Assembly (NCBI GenBank): GCA_947494205.1
Contig: CANLUH010000009.1
Span: forward strand, 1 to 64,000
Direction of reading: 5' to 3'
DNA length: 64,000 nucleotides
DNA from: an uncultured Flavobacteriaceae bacterium
GTDB taxonomy: Bacteria > Bacteroidota > Bacteroidia > Flavobacteriales > Flavobacteriaceae
A program made the translations under genes and the position numbers. The notes beneath the pieces were generated by a model. It was not told where the DNA came from. It saw nothing but the letters and a program-made list of their open reading frames with translations, and did not search any database. The first letter of the stretch is position 1. Each line of letters starts with the position of its first letter. Positions 29,136 through 36,568 of this stretch are shown in pieces.

Positions 29136-29308
29136 ATTTTTAATTTTTAAAAGTTTAAGACTCAAAATTACATTGAAAAACAAGTTTAAAATAACACCAA
29201 TGAGTAAACAACTCTTTTCACTGAGTAAAACAATTATTAGGAAGTGGCATGAAAATTGGTAACTTACATCTCAAATAATATTTTCAAACAAAAAACTTTA
29301 AACTCATT

Positions 29309-29788
29309 ATGAAAAAATTTTTATTATTAGCTGCCTTTGCAGTCATCGCTTTTATCTCTGTATCTTTTGTTAACATTGAGACTAAACCAGCTCAAGTAGA
29401 ATACAAAGTTGTTACCGTTGTAGAGTCTATTGTACCAAGTGGTATAGGACGTTCTAGAATGATCTCTGCAACAGAAAAAAAAGACTACAAACAGTTTACC
29501 ACTGTAAGATCTGGTGATAAAGGAAAAGATGAAAAGAACAGATCTAAAAGAAGTGAAATTCGTGTAAAAGATTACGAAGAAACGAAACTTTTAAACTTCT
29601 ATAATTTAGGTGGTATTCGTTTTCAAAATATTGCTGCGAATGATGCAGTAATGACTTCTAAAGTAAATGCAATGATCGCTGAAGGATGGGAATTAGCTTT
29701 TATTAATACTGGTGTTGAAAGTGAAGGTGGAAAAGGTGATGGAAAAGGTATTTTTATTACGAGATATACATTTAAGAGAACAAACTAA
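29309..29788 (+). CDS. Exported hypothetical protein
   Basis: This 159-residue protein has a signal peptide (MKKFLLLAAFAVIAFISVSF). The mature part is basic in the middle (GDKGKDEKNRSKRSEIRVKD). It ends with a region (MIAEGWELAFINTGVE, GIFITRYTFKR) resembling the short DUF4177-type fold in which a repeated measurement-like strand pattern ends in F-x-R. No function is assigned. It is monocistronic with its own terminator at 29807-29843. Confidence 0.65.
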   Translation: MKKFLLLAAFAVIAFISVSFVNIETKPAQVEYKVVTVVESIVPSGIGRSRMISATEKKDYKQFTTVRSGDKGKDEKNRSKRSEIRVKDYEETKLLNFYNLGGIRFQNIAANDAVMTSKVNAMIAEGWELAFINTGVESEGGKGDGKGIFITRYTFKRTN

Positions 29789-29806
29789 TCGTTATTCACT
29801 TAAAAG

Positions 29807-29843
29807 AAAAGAGCCACTTTTTAAATATTAAAGTGGCTCTTTT
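29807..29843 (+). terminator. Rho-independent, bidirectional terminator
   Basis: AAAAGAGCCACTTT pairs perfectly with AAAGTGGCTCTTTT around a 9-base loop. It lies between convergent genes and can end the exported-protein gene and, from the other side, the aromatic operon. Confidence 0.88.
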
Positions 29844-29846
29844 TTA

Positions 29847-30929
29847 TTAACCTTTTATTATTTTCTCTTGATGATTTATAGATTCTTGATGAATCGCTTT
29901 AAACATCTTCAATATAAATTCTTCACTTAATCCTTTTTGTTCTCCTTCTAGTACCATTTTACCTAAAATTTCGTTCCAACGTTTACTTTGTAAAACTGCT
30001 ACGTTCCTTTCTTTTTTAAGCGCTCCAATACCATCGGCAACCTTCATACGCTTGCCCATTAAATCAATAATCTGATTATCTACTACATCTATCTGTGCTC
30101 TTAAATTACTAAGCTCACTATTGTAAGCTTCTTCTGGGTCACTTTCTTTTCTAATACGTAAATCTAACATCATTTGTATTAATGTTTTTGGTGTTACTTG
30201 TTGTGCTGCATCACTCCAAGCGTTATCTGGATCTGTATGCGTTTCTATCATTAAACCATCGAAATTTAAATCTAGTGCGGTTTGCGAGACGTCGAAAACC
30301 ATATCTCTTTTTCCTGTAATATGAGATGGATCATTAATTAAAGGAATATCTGGAAATCTATCTTTAAAATCGATTGCTAATTGCCATTCTGGGATGTTTC
30401 TATATTTTGTTTTTTCGTACGTTGAAAACCCTCTATGTATTGCTCCTAGATTTTTAATTCCAGCCTTATGTAATCTTTCGATACCTCCTAACCATAATGC
30501 TAAATCTGGATTTACTGGATTTTTAACCAATACCGTTTTATCTGTACCTGCTAATGCATCAGCTAATTCTTGCATAATAAAAGGACTAACTGTAGAACGC
30601 GCTCCAATCCATAATAAATCGACATCATTTTCTATTGCTAATTTAACGTGTGCCGCATTGGCAACTTCTGTACAGGTTTTCATTCCTGTTTCCTCTTTTA
30701 CTTTTTTTAACCAATTTAAACCTAAAGCACCTACACCTTCAAACATTCCTGGTCGTGTTCTTGGTTTCCATATTCCTGCTCTAAAGTAACTAACGTCTGT
30801 ATCTTTTAGCTCATGCGCTATTTTTAATACTTGTTCTTCTGTTTCTGCGCTACATGGTCCTGCTATAACCAAAGGATGATCTAATTTTAAATCATCTAAC
30901 CATGTTCTCATTTCTTTTTTGTTTTCCAT
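29847..30929 (-). CDS. DAHP synthase / chorismate mutase fusion
   Basis: The 360-residue protein joins a 3-deoxy-7-phosphoheptulonate synthase domain of the AroA-I-beta type (about 1-265; LVIAGPCSAE, SYFRAGIWKPRTRPGMFEGVG, LLWIGARS, PLINDPSHITGKRDMV) to a C-terminal AroQ chorismate mutase helix bundle (about 275-360; LRAQIDVVDNQIIDLMGKRM, with IHQESINHQ). It therefore catalyses the first step of the shikimate pathway and the branch to prephenate. It is the last gene of the aromatic operon. Confidence 0.94.
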   Translation of the reverse strand: MENKKEMRTWLDDLKLDHPLVIAGPCSAETEEQVLKIAHELKDTDVSYFRAGIWKPRTRPGMFEGVGALGLNWLKKVKEETGMKTCTEVANAAHVKLAIENDVDLLWIGARSTVSPFIMQELADALAGTDKTVLVKNPVNPDLALWLGGIERLHKAGIKNLGAIHRGFSTYEKTKYRNIPEWQLAIDFKDRFPDIPLINDPSHITGKRDMVFDVSQTALDLNFDGLMIETHTDPDNAWSDAAQQVTPKTLIQMMLDLRIRKESDPEEAYNSELSNLRAQIDVVDNQIIDLMGKRMKVADGIGALKKERNVAVLQSKRWNEILGKMVLEGEQKGLSEEFILKMFKAIHQESINHQEKIIKG

Positions 30930-30955
30930 GTCTCTTATTTTTTACGCGCTAGCGT

Positions 30956-31810
30956 TTAACTTATTCCGTTTAATATTTGTTTTATATAATTGGTATCTTT
31001 CATTTCGTTATAAACCCCTTCAAAATCATCATTTTCCATCATGGTTTTAAACTGTACTAAATTAGTTATATAGTCGTCTAAAGTTTCTATAACATTCGCT
31101 TTGTTTTGTTTAAAAATTGGTGTCCACATGGCTGGCGAACTTTTAGCCAATCTTACAGTAGATTCAAATCCACTGCCCGCCATATCAAAAATATCGCGTT
31201 CATTTTTTTCTTTTTCTATTACTGTTTTACCTAACATAAATGAACTTATGTGAGATAAATGCGATACATACGCAATATGTTTGTCGTGCGACACGGGATT
31301 CATATAACGCATACGCATACCTATTTCTGTAAATAACTTTAACGCTTTTTCTTGAAGTTTGAATGCCGTTTTTTCTACTTCGCAAATAATATTTGTTTTC
31401 TGCTGAAATAAATTTTGTATTGCTGCTTTTGGTCCAGAAAACTCCGTTCCCGCTATAGGATGCATGGCCAAGAAATTTCTGCGTTTAGCATGATTTTCTA
31501 CGACATTACAGATGTCTAGTTTTGTAGAACCGACATCTACAACTAATCCGAAATCGGAAATAGTGTCTAATACTTCTGGTAGTAATTTTACCGAGGTATC
31601 AACAGGAATGGCAAGTATTACTAAATCGGCTTTATCTAAATCACTAAACGCTGCTTTTTCATCTATAACATTTAACTCTAAAGCTTGGTTTAAATGGTCT
31701 TCGCTACTATCTATACCATAAATAGTAACTTCTGGTCGTTTATGTTTTATATCTAAAGCTAAACTACCGCCTATTAACCCAACACCAATTATGTATATAT
31801 TTTGTATCAT
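30956..31810 (-). CDS. tyrA: Prephenate dehydrogenase
   Basis: From the ATG at 31810 this is a 284-residue enzyme that oxidatively decarboxylates prephenate to 4-hydroxyphenylpyruvate (tyrosine branch). An N-terminal NAD(P) Rossmann motif (GVGLIGGSLALD) and the catalytic region MHPIAGTEFSGP with the downstream SHDKHIAYVSHLSH are visible. The ATG overlaps the TGA of the aminotransferase gene (ATGA), which decides the start against the longer frame and indicates coupling. Confidence 0.93.
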   Translation of the reverse strand: MIQNIYIIGVGLIGGSLALDIKHKRPEVTIYGIDSSEDHLNQALELNVIDEKAAFSDLDKADLVILAIPVDTSVKLLPEVLDTISDFGLVVDVGSTKLDICNVVENHAKRRNFLAMHPIAGTEFSGPKAAIQNLFQQKTNIICEVEKTAFKLQEKALKLFTEIGMRMRYMNPVSHDKHIAYVSHLSHISSFMLGKTVIEKEKNERDIFDMAGSGFESTVRLAKSSPAMWTPIFKQNKANVIETLDDYITNLVQFKTMMENDDFEGVYNEMKDTNYIKQILNGIS

Positions 31811-32949
31811 ACTCTTGTAATCGCTTCTTTTATTATTTCTCTTGGCGCACATAACGAAAACCGAATATATCCTTCTCCCTTAGATCCAAAAACAGTTCCT
31901 GGGGTTACAAATAAATTGTTTTCGTATAATAATTTATCTATAAATGCTTCTGAGACTTCCCCTTCTGGCAATTTAGCCCAAACGAATAAACCATTGGTTT
32001 CTTTATTGAATGTACAGTTTAATTGTGTTGCTAATTGCCACACCAATTCTCGTCTTTCTTTATAAATAGTATTTAAATTATCGAACCATAGTTTCGAACT
32101 TTTTAAAGCTTCTATGGCTCCTTTTTGTATGCCGTAAAACATACCAGAATCCATATTACTTTTTACTTTTAAAACGTCGTTTAAAAGTGTATTATCGCCT
32201 AATAGCATACCCACTCGCCAGCCTGCCATATTAAAGGTTTTACTTAACGAGTTTAGTTCTAAACAAACAGGTTTCGCTCCTTCTACACTAAGAAGGCTTA
32301 ACGGATTATCGTTTAAGATAAAACTATATGGATTATCGTTCACCAATAAAATATTATGTCGTTTTGCAAATGCTACTAAATCTTCAAATAGTGCTTTACT
32401 TGCTATTGTTCCTGTTGGCATATGTGGATAGCTTATCCACATTAATTTTACTTTACTTAAATCTCGCTGTTCCAACTGTTCTATATCTGGGTACCAATTA
32501 TTGGCTTCATCTAAGTTATAAAACACTGGTTTTGCTTGTAGCAATTTTGTTACCGATGTATACGTAGGATATCCTGGGTTAGGAATTAACACTTCATCAC
32601 CCTCGTTTAAAAAGGCCATAGAAATATGCATAATACCTTCTTTACTTCCCATTAACGGTAATATTTCGGTCTCTGGATTTAAGTTCACACCAAAATAGGT
32701 ATTGTAAAAGCTAGACATACTTTCTCGTAACTCCGGCAAGCCCTGATAACTTTGGTACTTATGTGCATTCGCATCTTTAAAGCTTTCAGTTATTGCTGTT
32801 ATTACACTTTCTGGCGGCTGCAAATCTGGGCTTCCTATTCCCAAATTAATAATCGGTTGTCCTTTGGCTGCCAAAGCACGTACTTCTTTTAACTTTTTAG
32901 AGAAGTAGTATTCTTCAACACTATGTAATCGGTTTGCTACTTCTATCAT
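31807..32949 (-). CDS. Class I/II aminotransferase of the aromatic operon
   Basis: This 380-residue PLP enzyme has the fold-type I pattern (LGIGSPDLQPP, GSKEGIMHISMAF, YPHMPTG, SLSKTFNMAGWRVGM with the PLP lysine, RFSLCAP). Its place between prephenate dehydratase and prephenate dehydrogenase suggests that it transaminates phenylpyruvate or 4-hydroxyphenylpyruvate to Phe/Tyr, or acts on prephenate; the sequence alone does not settle the substrate. It overlaps both neighbours by 4 bp. Confidence 0.9.
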   Translation of the reverse strand: MIEVANRLHSVEEYYFSKKLKEVRALAAKGQPIINLGIGSPDLQPPESVITAITESFKDANAHKYQSYQGLPELRESMSSFYNTYFGVNLNPETEILPLMGSKEGIMHISMAFLNEGDEVLIPNPGYPTYTSVTKLLQAKPVFYNLDEANNWYPDIEQLEQRDLSKVKLMWISYPHMPTGTIASKALFEDLVAFAKRHNILLVNDNPYSFILNDNPLSLLSVEGAKPVCLELNSLSKTFNMAGWRVGMLLGDNTLLNDVLKVKSNMDSGMFYGIQKGAIEALKSSKLWFDNLNTIYKERRELVWQLATQLNCTFNKETNGLFVWAKLPEGEVSEAFIDKLLYENNLFVTPGTVFGSKGEGYIRFSLCAPREIIKEAITRV

Positions 32950-33773
32950 TTTTTTGTGTTTTTATATTCGCCTAAAATTTTAAAATCTGTTGCCATTATT
33001 TTCATAATAGCTTTTGCTTTTTCGTAATCTTTATAATCATCGAAGGTGACATCTATAAAAAAGGAATATTTCCAGGGTGTTTCTATTATTGGTAAAGATT
33101 GTATTTTGGTTAAGTTCAGCTTACAATCACTCATCATATTTAACATGGCTGCTAGGCTTCCTCGTTTATGATCCAACTCGAACTTTATAGAGGCTTTATC
33201 TATTTCAGTGGTATTTATTTCTGGTTTTTCGCGCTTTACAATAACAAATCGTGTTTCGTTATGTTTTATAGTCTGTATGCTTTCCGCTAAAACCTCTAAC
33301 TCAAAAATCTCGGATGCTAAATGACTGGCAATTGCTGCTATATTTTTAATATTATCTACTTTAATACGTCTTGCAACATCTGCCGTATCTATATCTTCTA
33401 CCAGCTTAATATGTGGATGTCTCTTAAAAAATGCTTTACACTGCAATAAAGCCATAGGGTGTGAGTGTACTTCTTTTATATCTGCAATACTTTGATTTGG
33501 TAACGCCATTAAATGATGCTGAATATCTAGATAATGCTCCCCTACTATTTGTAAATTATTAGTATCTATTAAGGCGTAGTTTGGTATTATTGAACCTGCT
33601 ATAGAATTTTCTATAGCCATAATTGCAGCCTCGGTTTCTTTATTTAATAGTTTAGAAACTGTTGCATCGAAAGACAAACACTCGTCTACAAGCACATGAT
33701 TTCCAAAATAGTTTTTAGAAACAATGTGATGGAACGAACCTTTTACACCTTGTATTGCGACCGAATTTACCAT
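32946..33773 (-). CDS. pheA: Prephenate dehydratase
   Basis: From the ATG at 33773 (275 residues) the protein starts MVNSVAIQGVKGSFHH, the family start; the longer frame adds 14 residues lying in the leader terminator zone. The catalytic domain shows AAIMAIENSIAGSI and the NETRFVIV motif. A C-terminal ACT domain (about 195-270, FELDHKRGSLAAML) is present and in relatives binds Phe for feedback inhibition. It is the first structural gene of the operon, behind the attenuator-like leader. Confidence 0.94.
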   Translation of the reverse strand: MVNSVAIQGVKGSFHHIVSKNYFGNHVLVDECLSFDATVSKLLNKETEAAIMAIENSIAGSIIPNYALIDTNNLQIVGEHYLDIQHHLMALPNQSIADIKEVHSHPMALLQCKAFFKRHPHIKLVEDIDTADVARRIKVDNIKNIAAIASHLASEIFELEVLAESIQTIKHNETRFVIVKREKPEINTTEIDKASIKFELDHKRGSLAAMLNMMSDCKLNLTKIQSLPIIETPWKYSFFIDVTFDDYKDYEKAKAIMKIMATDFKILGEYKNTKK

Positions 33774-33805
33774 GTCTTTCTTTTTTATCTTCGTTTTCAA
33801 ATAGG

Positions 33806-33855
33806 TTATAAACAAAAAAAGTCTCGATATATATCGAGACTTTTTTTGTTTATAA
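33806..33855 (-). terminator. 50-bp perfect palindrome: leader terminator of the aromatic operon
   Basis: The two 25-base arms are perfectly complementary around the centre at 33830/33831. The core GTCTCGATAT / ATATCGAGAC is flanked by A7 / T7 and then by GTTTATAA. On the minus-strand RNA it is a strong hairpin followed by a U-run, 33 nt before pheA. Neighbouring genes diverge from it, so it does not terminate a finished gene. A segment near the end of the leader ORF (CGAGAC, 33885-33880) is complementary to its 5' arm (GTCTCG, 33840-33835), which gives an alternative antiterminator. Confidence 0.85.
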
Positions 33856-33866
33856 TGTTACTTAAA

Positions 33867-33944
33867 TTACATACACAGCGTCTCGTTCTTTTTGTTAAAA
33901 AAGAAATAGTACCAGCTAAAATATGTGTTTAAGTTTTTGTTCAT
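33867..33944 (-). CDS. Leader peptide of the aromatic amino acid operon (attenuator)
   Basis: A 25-codon ORF, ATG at 33944 and TAA at 33869-33867, encodes a peptide whose residues 8-16 are YFSWYYFFF: four Phe, three Tyr and one Trp. It starts MNKNLNT and ends ETLCM. It stands just before the terminator palindrome and pheA. Ribosome stalling at the aromatic codons would leave the CGAGAC at codons 20-22 free to pair with the terminator 5' arm and let transcription continue. This is the architecture of trp/phe attenuators in enterobacteria; the mechanism here is inferred. It is too short for routine gene finding. Confidence 0.8.
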   Translation of the reverse strand: MNKNLNTYFSWYYFFFNKKNETLCM

Positions 33945-33985
33945 TTTATAGTTACCTACTTGTGCAAATAGTAATAATTAGATTG

Positions 33986-34014
33986 CTAAAGTAATTAATA
34001 AATTAACAAATCAA
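33986..34014 (-). promoter_or_regulatory. Candidate promoter of the aromatic operon
   Basis: On the minus strand TTG (34014-34012), 18 bases, then TACTTTAG (33993-33986) is one base from the TAnnTTTG consensus. Transcription would begin about 35 nt upstream of the leader-peptide ATG, as expected for an attenuator. Confidence 0.4.
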
Positions 34015-34095
34015 AATACTAAAGCTTAATTTTTAATGTTTTAATAGCAGATTTAAACATTTAGGATAAGACTAGCGTTTAAATTGCAGAATGTT

Positions 34096-34103
34096 TATTT
34101 TTG
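34096..34103 (+). promoter_or_regulatory. Candidate -7 element for gldA
   Basis: TATTTTTG exactly matches the Bacteroidota -7 consensus, 16 bp before the gldA ATG. No -33 TTG at the usual distance. Confidence 0.3.
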
Positions 34104-34118
34104 AAGAAATAATTTAAG

Positions 34119-35012
34119 ATGTCTATAAAAGTAGAAAATATAACCAAAGTTTATGGCTCGCAAAAAGCCTTAAATAAGGTGTCTTTTGAAGTTGAAAAAC
34201 CTGAAATTGTTGGTTTTCTTGGTCCTAATGGCGCAGGAAAGTCTACAATGATGAAAATTTTAACCACTTTTATAAGTCCTACTGAAGGTACTGCAGAAGT
34301 AAATGGACATACTATTACAACTGAAGCTAAACAGGTACAACAAAGTGTTGGTTATTTACCAGAGCATAATCCTATGTATTTAGAATTATATGTTCGAGAA
34401 TATTTAGCCTTTAACGCCGACGTATATAAAGTGGGTAAAGCTAGAATTGAAGAAGTTATTGCCTTAACAGGGTTAATGCCCGAAGCGCATAAACGTATTT
34501 CTCAACTCTCTAAAGGGTATAGACAGCGTGTTGGTTTAGCAAATGCTTTATTACACAACCCAGATGTTTTAATTTTAGATGAACCTACTACTGGATTAGA
34601 CCCAAATCAATTAGTAGATATTAGAAATCTTATTAAAACTATTGGGAAAGAGAAAACTGTATTTTTATCTACGCACATTATGCAAGAAGTAGAAGCTATG
34701 TGTGATCGCGTTATTATTATTAATAAGGGAGAAATTGTAGCCAATAAAAAACTGTCTGAATTACGTGAAGGACAAGAACAGATTGTTATTGTTGAATTCG
34801 ATTACCGTGTAGAAGATGCTTTTTTATTAAAACTCCCTAACGCCAAAAGTGTTAAAAACACATTCGATTTCATTTACGAAATTACATTTTCTACTACTAC
34901 AGACATGCGTTCTCATGTATTCGATTTTGCACACGATAATGAGTTAAAAATCCTTCAACTTAACCAAAAGAATGCAAGTTTAGAGAGTATGTTTAGAGAC
35001 TTAACATCTTAA
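34119..35012 (+). CDS. gldA: Gliding motility ABC transporter ATP-binding protein GldA
   Basis: This 297-residue ATPase has Walker A GPNGAGKST (35-43), signature LSKGYRQR (about 133-140), Walker B VLILDEP and the H-loop LSTHIMQEVEAMCD. The C-terminal extension ending LQLNQKNASLESMFRDLTS is characteristic of GldA. GldA works with the membrane proteins GldF and GldG, which are not in this window. The complex is needed for gliding in some flavobacteria. It diverges from the aromatic operon leader. Confidence 0.92.
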   Translation: MSIKVENITKVYGSQKALNKVSFEVEKPEIVGFLGPNGAGKSTMMKILTTFISPTEGTAEVNGHTITTEAKQVQQSVGYLPEHNPMYLELYVREYLAFNADVYKVGKARIEEVIALTGLMPEAHKRISQLSKGYRQRVGLANALLHNPDVLILDEPTTGLDPNQLVDIRNLIKTIGKEKTVFLSTHIMQEVEAMCDRVIIINKGEIVANKKLSELREGQEQIVIVEFDYRVEDAFLLKLPNAKSVKNTFDFIYEITFSTTTDMRSHVFDFAHDNELKILQLNQKNASLESMFRDLTS

Positions 35013-35016
35013 GATT

Positions 35017-35232
35017 ATGTTAGAAGCTATTGCAACATTTTTCTTTGAAGTTTTAGCGGAGATTTTTGTCTATACTGCACCTAGATTTATTGGCGTTTGT
35101 GTAAAATGATTATTCTATCGTGGAAAAAAGAGTTTTAGTAGCATTCGTAAAGAATCTTATAACGGAAGACTTGGACTACTAATTATAATTATCGTTTTTG
35201 GCTCTTTAATTTATATATATAATAGTGATATA
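35017..35232 (+). pseudogene. Small membrane protein interrupted by TGA
   Basis: An ATG four bases after the gldA stop opens a frame MLEAIATFFFEVLAE. It meets TGA at 35107-35109 and then continues open as LFYRGKKSFSSIRKE and a membrane segment GLLIIIIVFGSLIYIY, reaching the ATG at 35233 without another stop. The TGA stands where Trp would fit (VCVK-stop-LFYRGKKSF). The intact ancestor would be a membrane protein of about 70 residues with two spans. Both the stop and the absence of a terminal stop before the next gene suggest decay, or a base-calling error. Confidence 0.6.
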
Positions 35233-35589
35233 ATGAAACGCCTTTTATTTTTATTAGTTATCGTTTCCATTCCTTTCTTTAGTGTTATACTTGTTAATGA
35301 GACTAGTGCAACACCAAGTTTTTCAGTAAACAAAACCCAATGTAGTAGAGCCTGCCATAATACAGGCTGTATTCATTTTAATGCTAAATTAAAAGATAAT
35401 AGTAAAGCTTCTTTTGTAACCAAACATTACAACACTTATAAAAAGAATATTACTTGGTTAAAGAACAATCCTTTTCATTTAAGTTATGTTCAAATAAACC
35501 TCTTATTATATGTTATACTATTCCCTACAGTTTCCATTGTATTGCTGTGGAGACTTTTTAAAAGGCCATTACAATCTTATAATGATTAG
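35233..35589 (+). CDS. Small membrane protein with Cys/His motif
   Basis: This 118-residue protein has a hydrophobic N-terminal signal or anchor (MKRLLFLLVIVSIPFFSVIL). A short exported loop contains TQCSRACHNTGCIHF (C-x3-C-H-x3-C-x-H), a possible metal or cofactor site that is not a standard CxxCH haem motif. A second membrane segment (about 90-108) and a basic tail follow. I do not recognise the family. It is in frame with the broken small gene upstream and is followed 3 bp later by another small membrane gene. Confidence 0.6.
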   Translation: MKRLLFLLVIVSIPFFSVILVNETSATPSFSVNKTQCSRACHNTGCIHFNAKLKDNSKASFVTKHYNTYKKNITWLKNNPFHLSYVQINLLLYVILFPTVSIVLLWRLFKRPLQSYND

Positions 35590-35592
35590 GCT

Positions 35593-35790
35593 ATGCAAAA
35601 CATTATAAGAAATCTATACTTGTATTTTACAGACTTTTGCATTAATGCCGCAAATCTACTAGGGATAACTTATGTGGAATTTAACTTTTGGTTGTTTATT
35701 GTAGTTTTTCCTTTAACCTTAATAGTGCTTCTCTTTTTAAATGTATTTAAAAAACATATTTTTAAAAAGAGACTTAATAACTATTCTTGA
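35593..35790 (+). CDS. Small single-span membrane protein
   Basis: This 65-residue protein has an amphipathic N-terminus and one membrane segment (about 35-52, FWLFIVVFPLTLIVLLFL), then a basic tail. Its layout resembles the C-terminal half of the preceding protein (NLLLYVILFPTVSIVLLWRLF against NFWLFIVVFPLTLIVLLFL), so the two may be related. It starts 3 bp after the preceding stop. No function can be assigned. Confidence 0.5.
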   Translation: MQNIIRNLYLYFTDFCINAANLLGITYVEFNFWLFIVVFPLTLIVLLFLNVFKKHIFKKRLNNYS

Positions 35791-35794
35791 TGAG

Positions 35795-35814
35795 ATTTCT
35801 GCTTCCGCAGAAAT
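35795..35814. terminator. Hairpin between convergent genes
   Basis: ATTTCTGC and GCAGAAAT form an 8-bp stem with the loop TTCC, between the end of the small membrane gene and the end of the DUF2807 gene. There is no long U-run. The same design (short stem around TTCC/GGAA) recurs as a dispersed repeat in flavobacteria. Confidence 0.5.
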
Positions 35815-35819
35815 TGATG

Positions 35820-36563
35820 TTATTCAAAAATAACGCGTCCATTAAATAATTCGGTTACTTCTACTGTTGGTGGTGTATTCGTTACAATAACATCTCCTGT
35901 ACTTACTAATTCTGCTTCTAAGGATACTTGAGGCGACACAATAATATCGTTTGTTCCTCGATGGTATATAGACACATTATCCACCATAAGATTTCTACCT
36001 TCAAATCGTCCATCTCCAGATGCATGAGAAATCCTTAAATTTGTTGCGTTCCCACTAATAAAGGTTGTTGTTAAATTATTTATAGTCACTCTTAAATTAA
36101 CAGTATTCACTTCAACATCAAAAATACCCACATTGTAAAAATCTCCAGAATCGTCTTCAGATATTAAAAATAAATCATCGTAATTTAAAACACCATTGCT
36201 TCTTACTGGAAACTGGCTGCTGTTACGTATTTTAGTTAAGTTTGGACTGCTTACAAATACTTTAGTAATGCCATAATCTCTTGTAAAATTACAGTTATTA
36301 TTATCCTTTAAAAGTAATTTTCCGTTTTCCACAGAAATCTCAATATCATCCATTAAAAACTCGCCTGTTTCAACAGTAACATTTGGTGTAGTACTATCGG
36401 TAACAATAAGCTCTATATTTTTAAAGGCTATAATCTCTGTAAAATCGCCTACACTAAATTCTTTTTGAATGATATCTCCTGCATTCTGAAAACAATCTGG
36501 TGCATTCTCGCTATTGCAACTTACTAATAGCACTACAGATAATATGTATAATAATTGTTTCAT
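35820..36563 (-). CDS. DUF2807 (head GIN domain) lipoprotein
   Basis: This 247-residue protein has a lipoprotein signal (LSVVLLVSC, Cys16). The mature part is a repetitive beta-helix-like DUF2807 domain, with FTEIIAFKNIELIVT, VFVSSPNLTKIRNSS and LVSTGDVIVTNTPP. The family was first named as a putative autotransporter-adhesin head; real functions are mostly unknown. It lies 5 bp downstream of the PagL-like barrel gene and is probably co-transcribed. Confidence 0.83.
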   Translation of the reverse strand: MKQLLYILSVVLLVSCNSENAPDCFQNAGDIIQKEFSVGDFTEIIAFKNIELIVTDSTTPNVTVETGEFLMDDIEISVENGKLLLKDNNNCNFTRDYGITKVFVSSPNLTKIRNSSQFPVRSNGVLNYDDLFLISEDDSGDFYNVGIFDVEVNTVNLRVTINNLTTTFISGNATNLRISHASGDGRFEGRNLMVDNVSIYHRGTNDIIVSPQVSLEAELVSTGDVIVTNTPPTVEVTELFNGRVIFE

Positions 36564-36568
36564 AATTT

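Noticed and set aside
33806-33855. Ordinary bidirectional terminator
   Set aside because: The flanking genes pheA and gldA are transcribed away from it, so no finished transcript needs it; its place after an aromatic leader ORF fits attenuation better.
14302-35232. TGA read as Trp in this organism (altered code or recoding)
   Set aside because: Other genes here end in TGA in typical ATGA overlaps (the aminotransferase before tyrA, cysE before cysM, the siroheme dehydrogenase before the reductase), so TGA is a normal stop.
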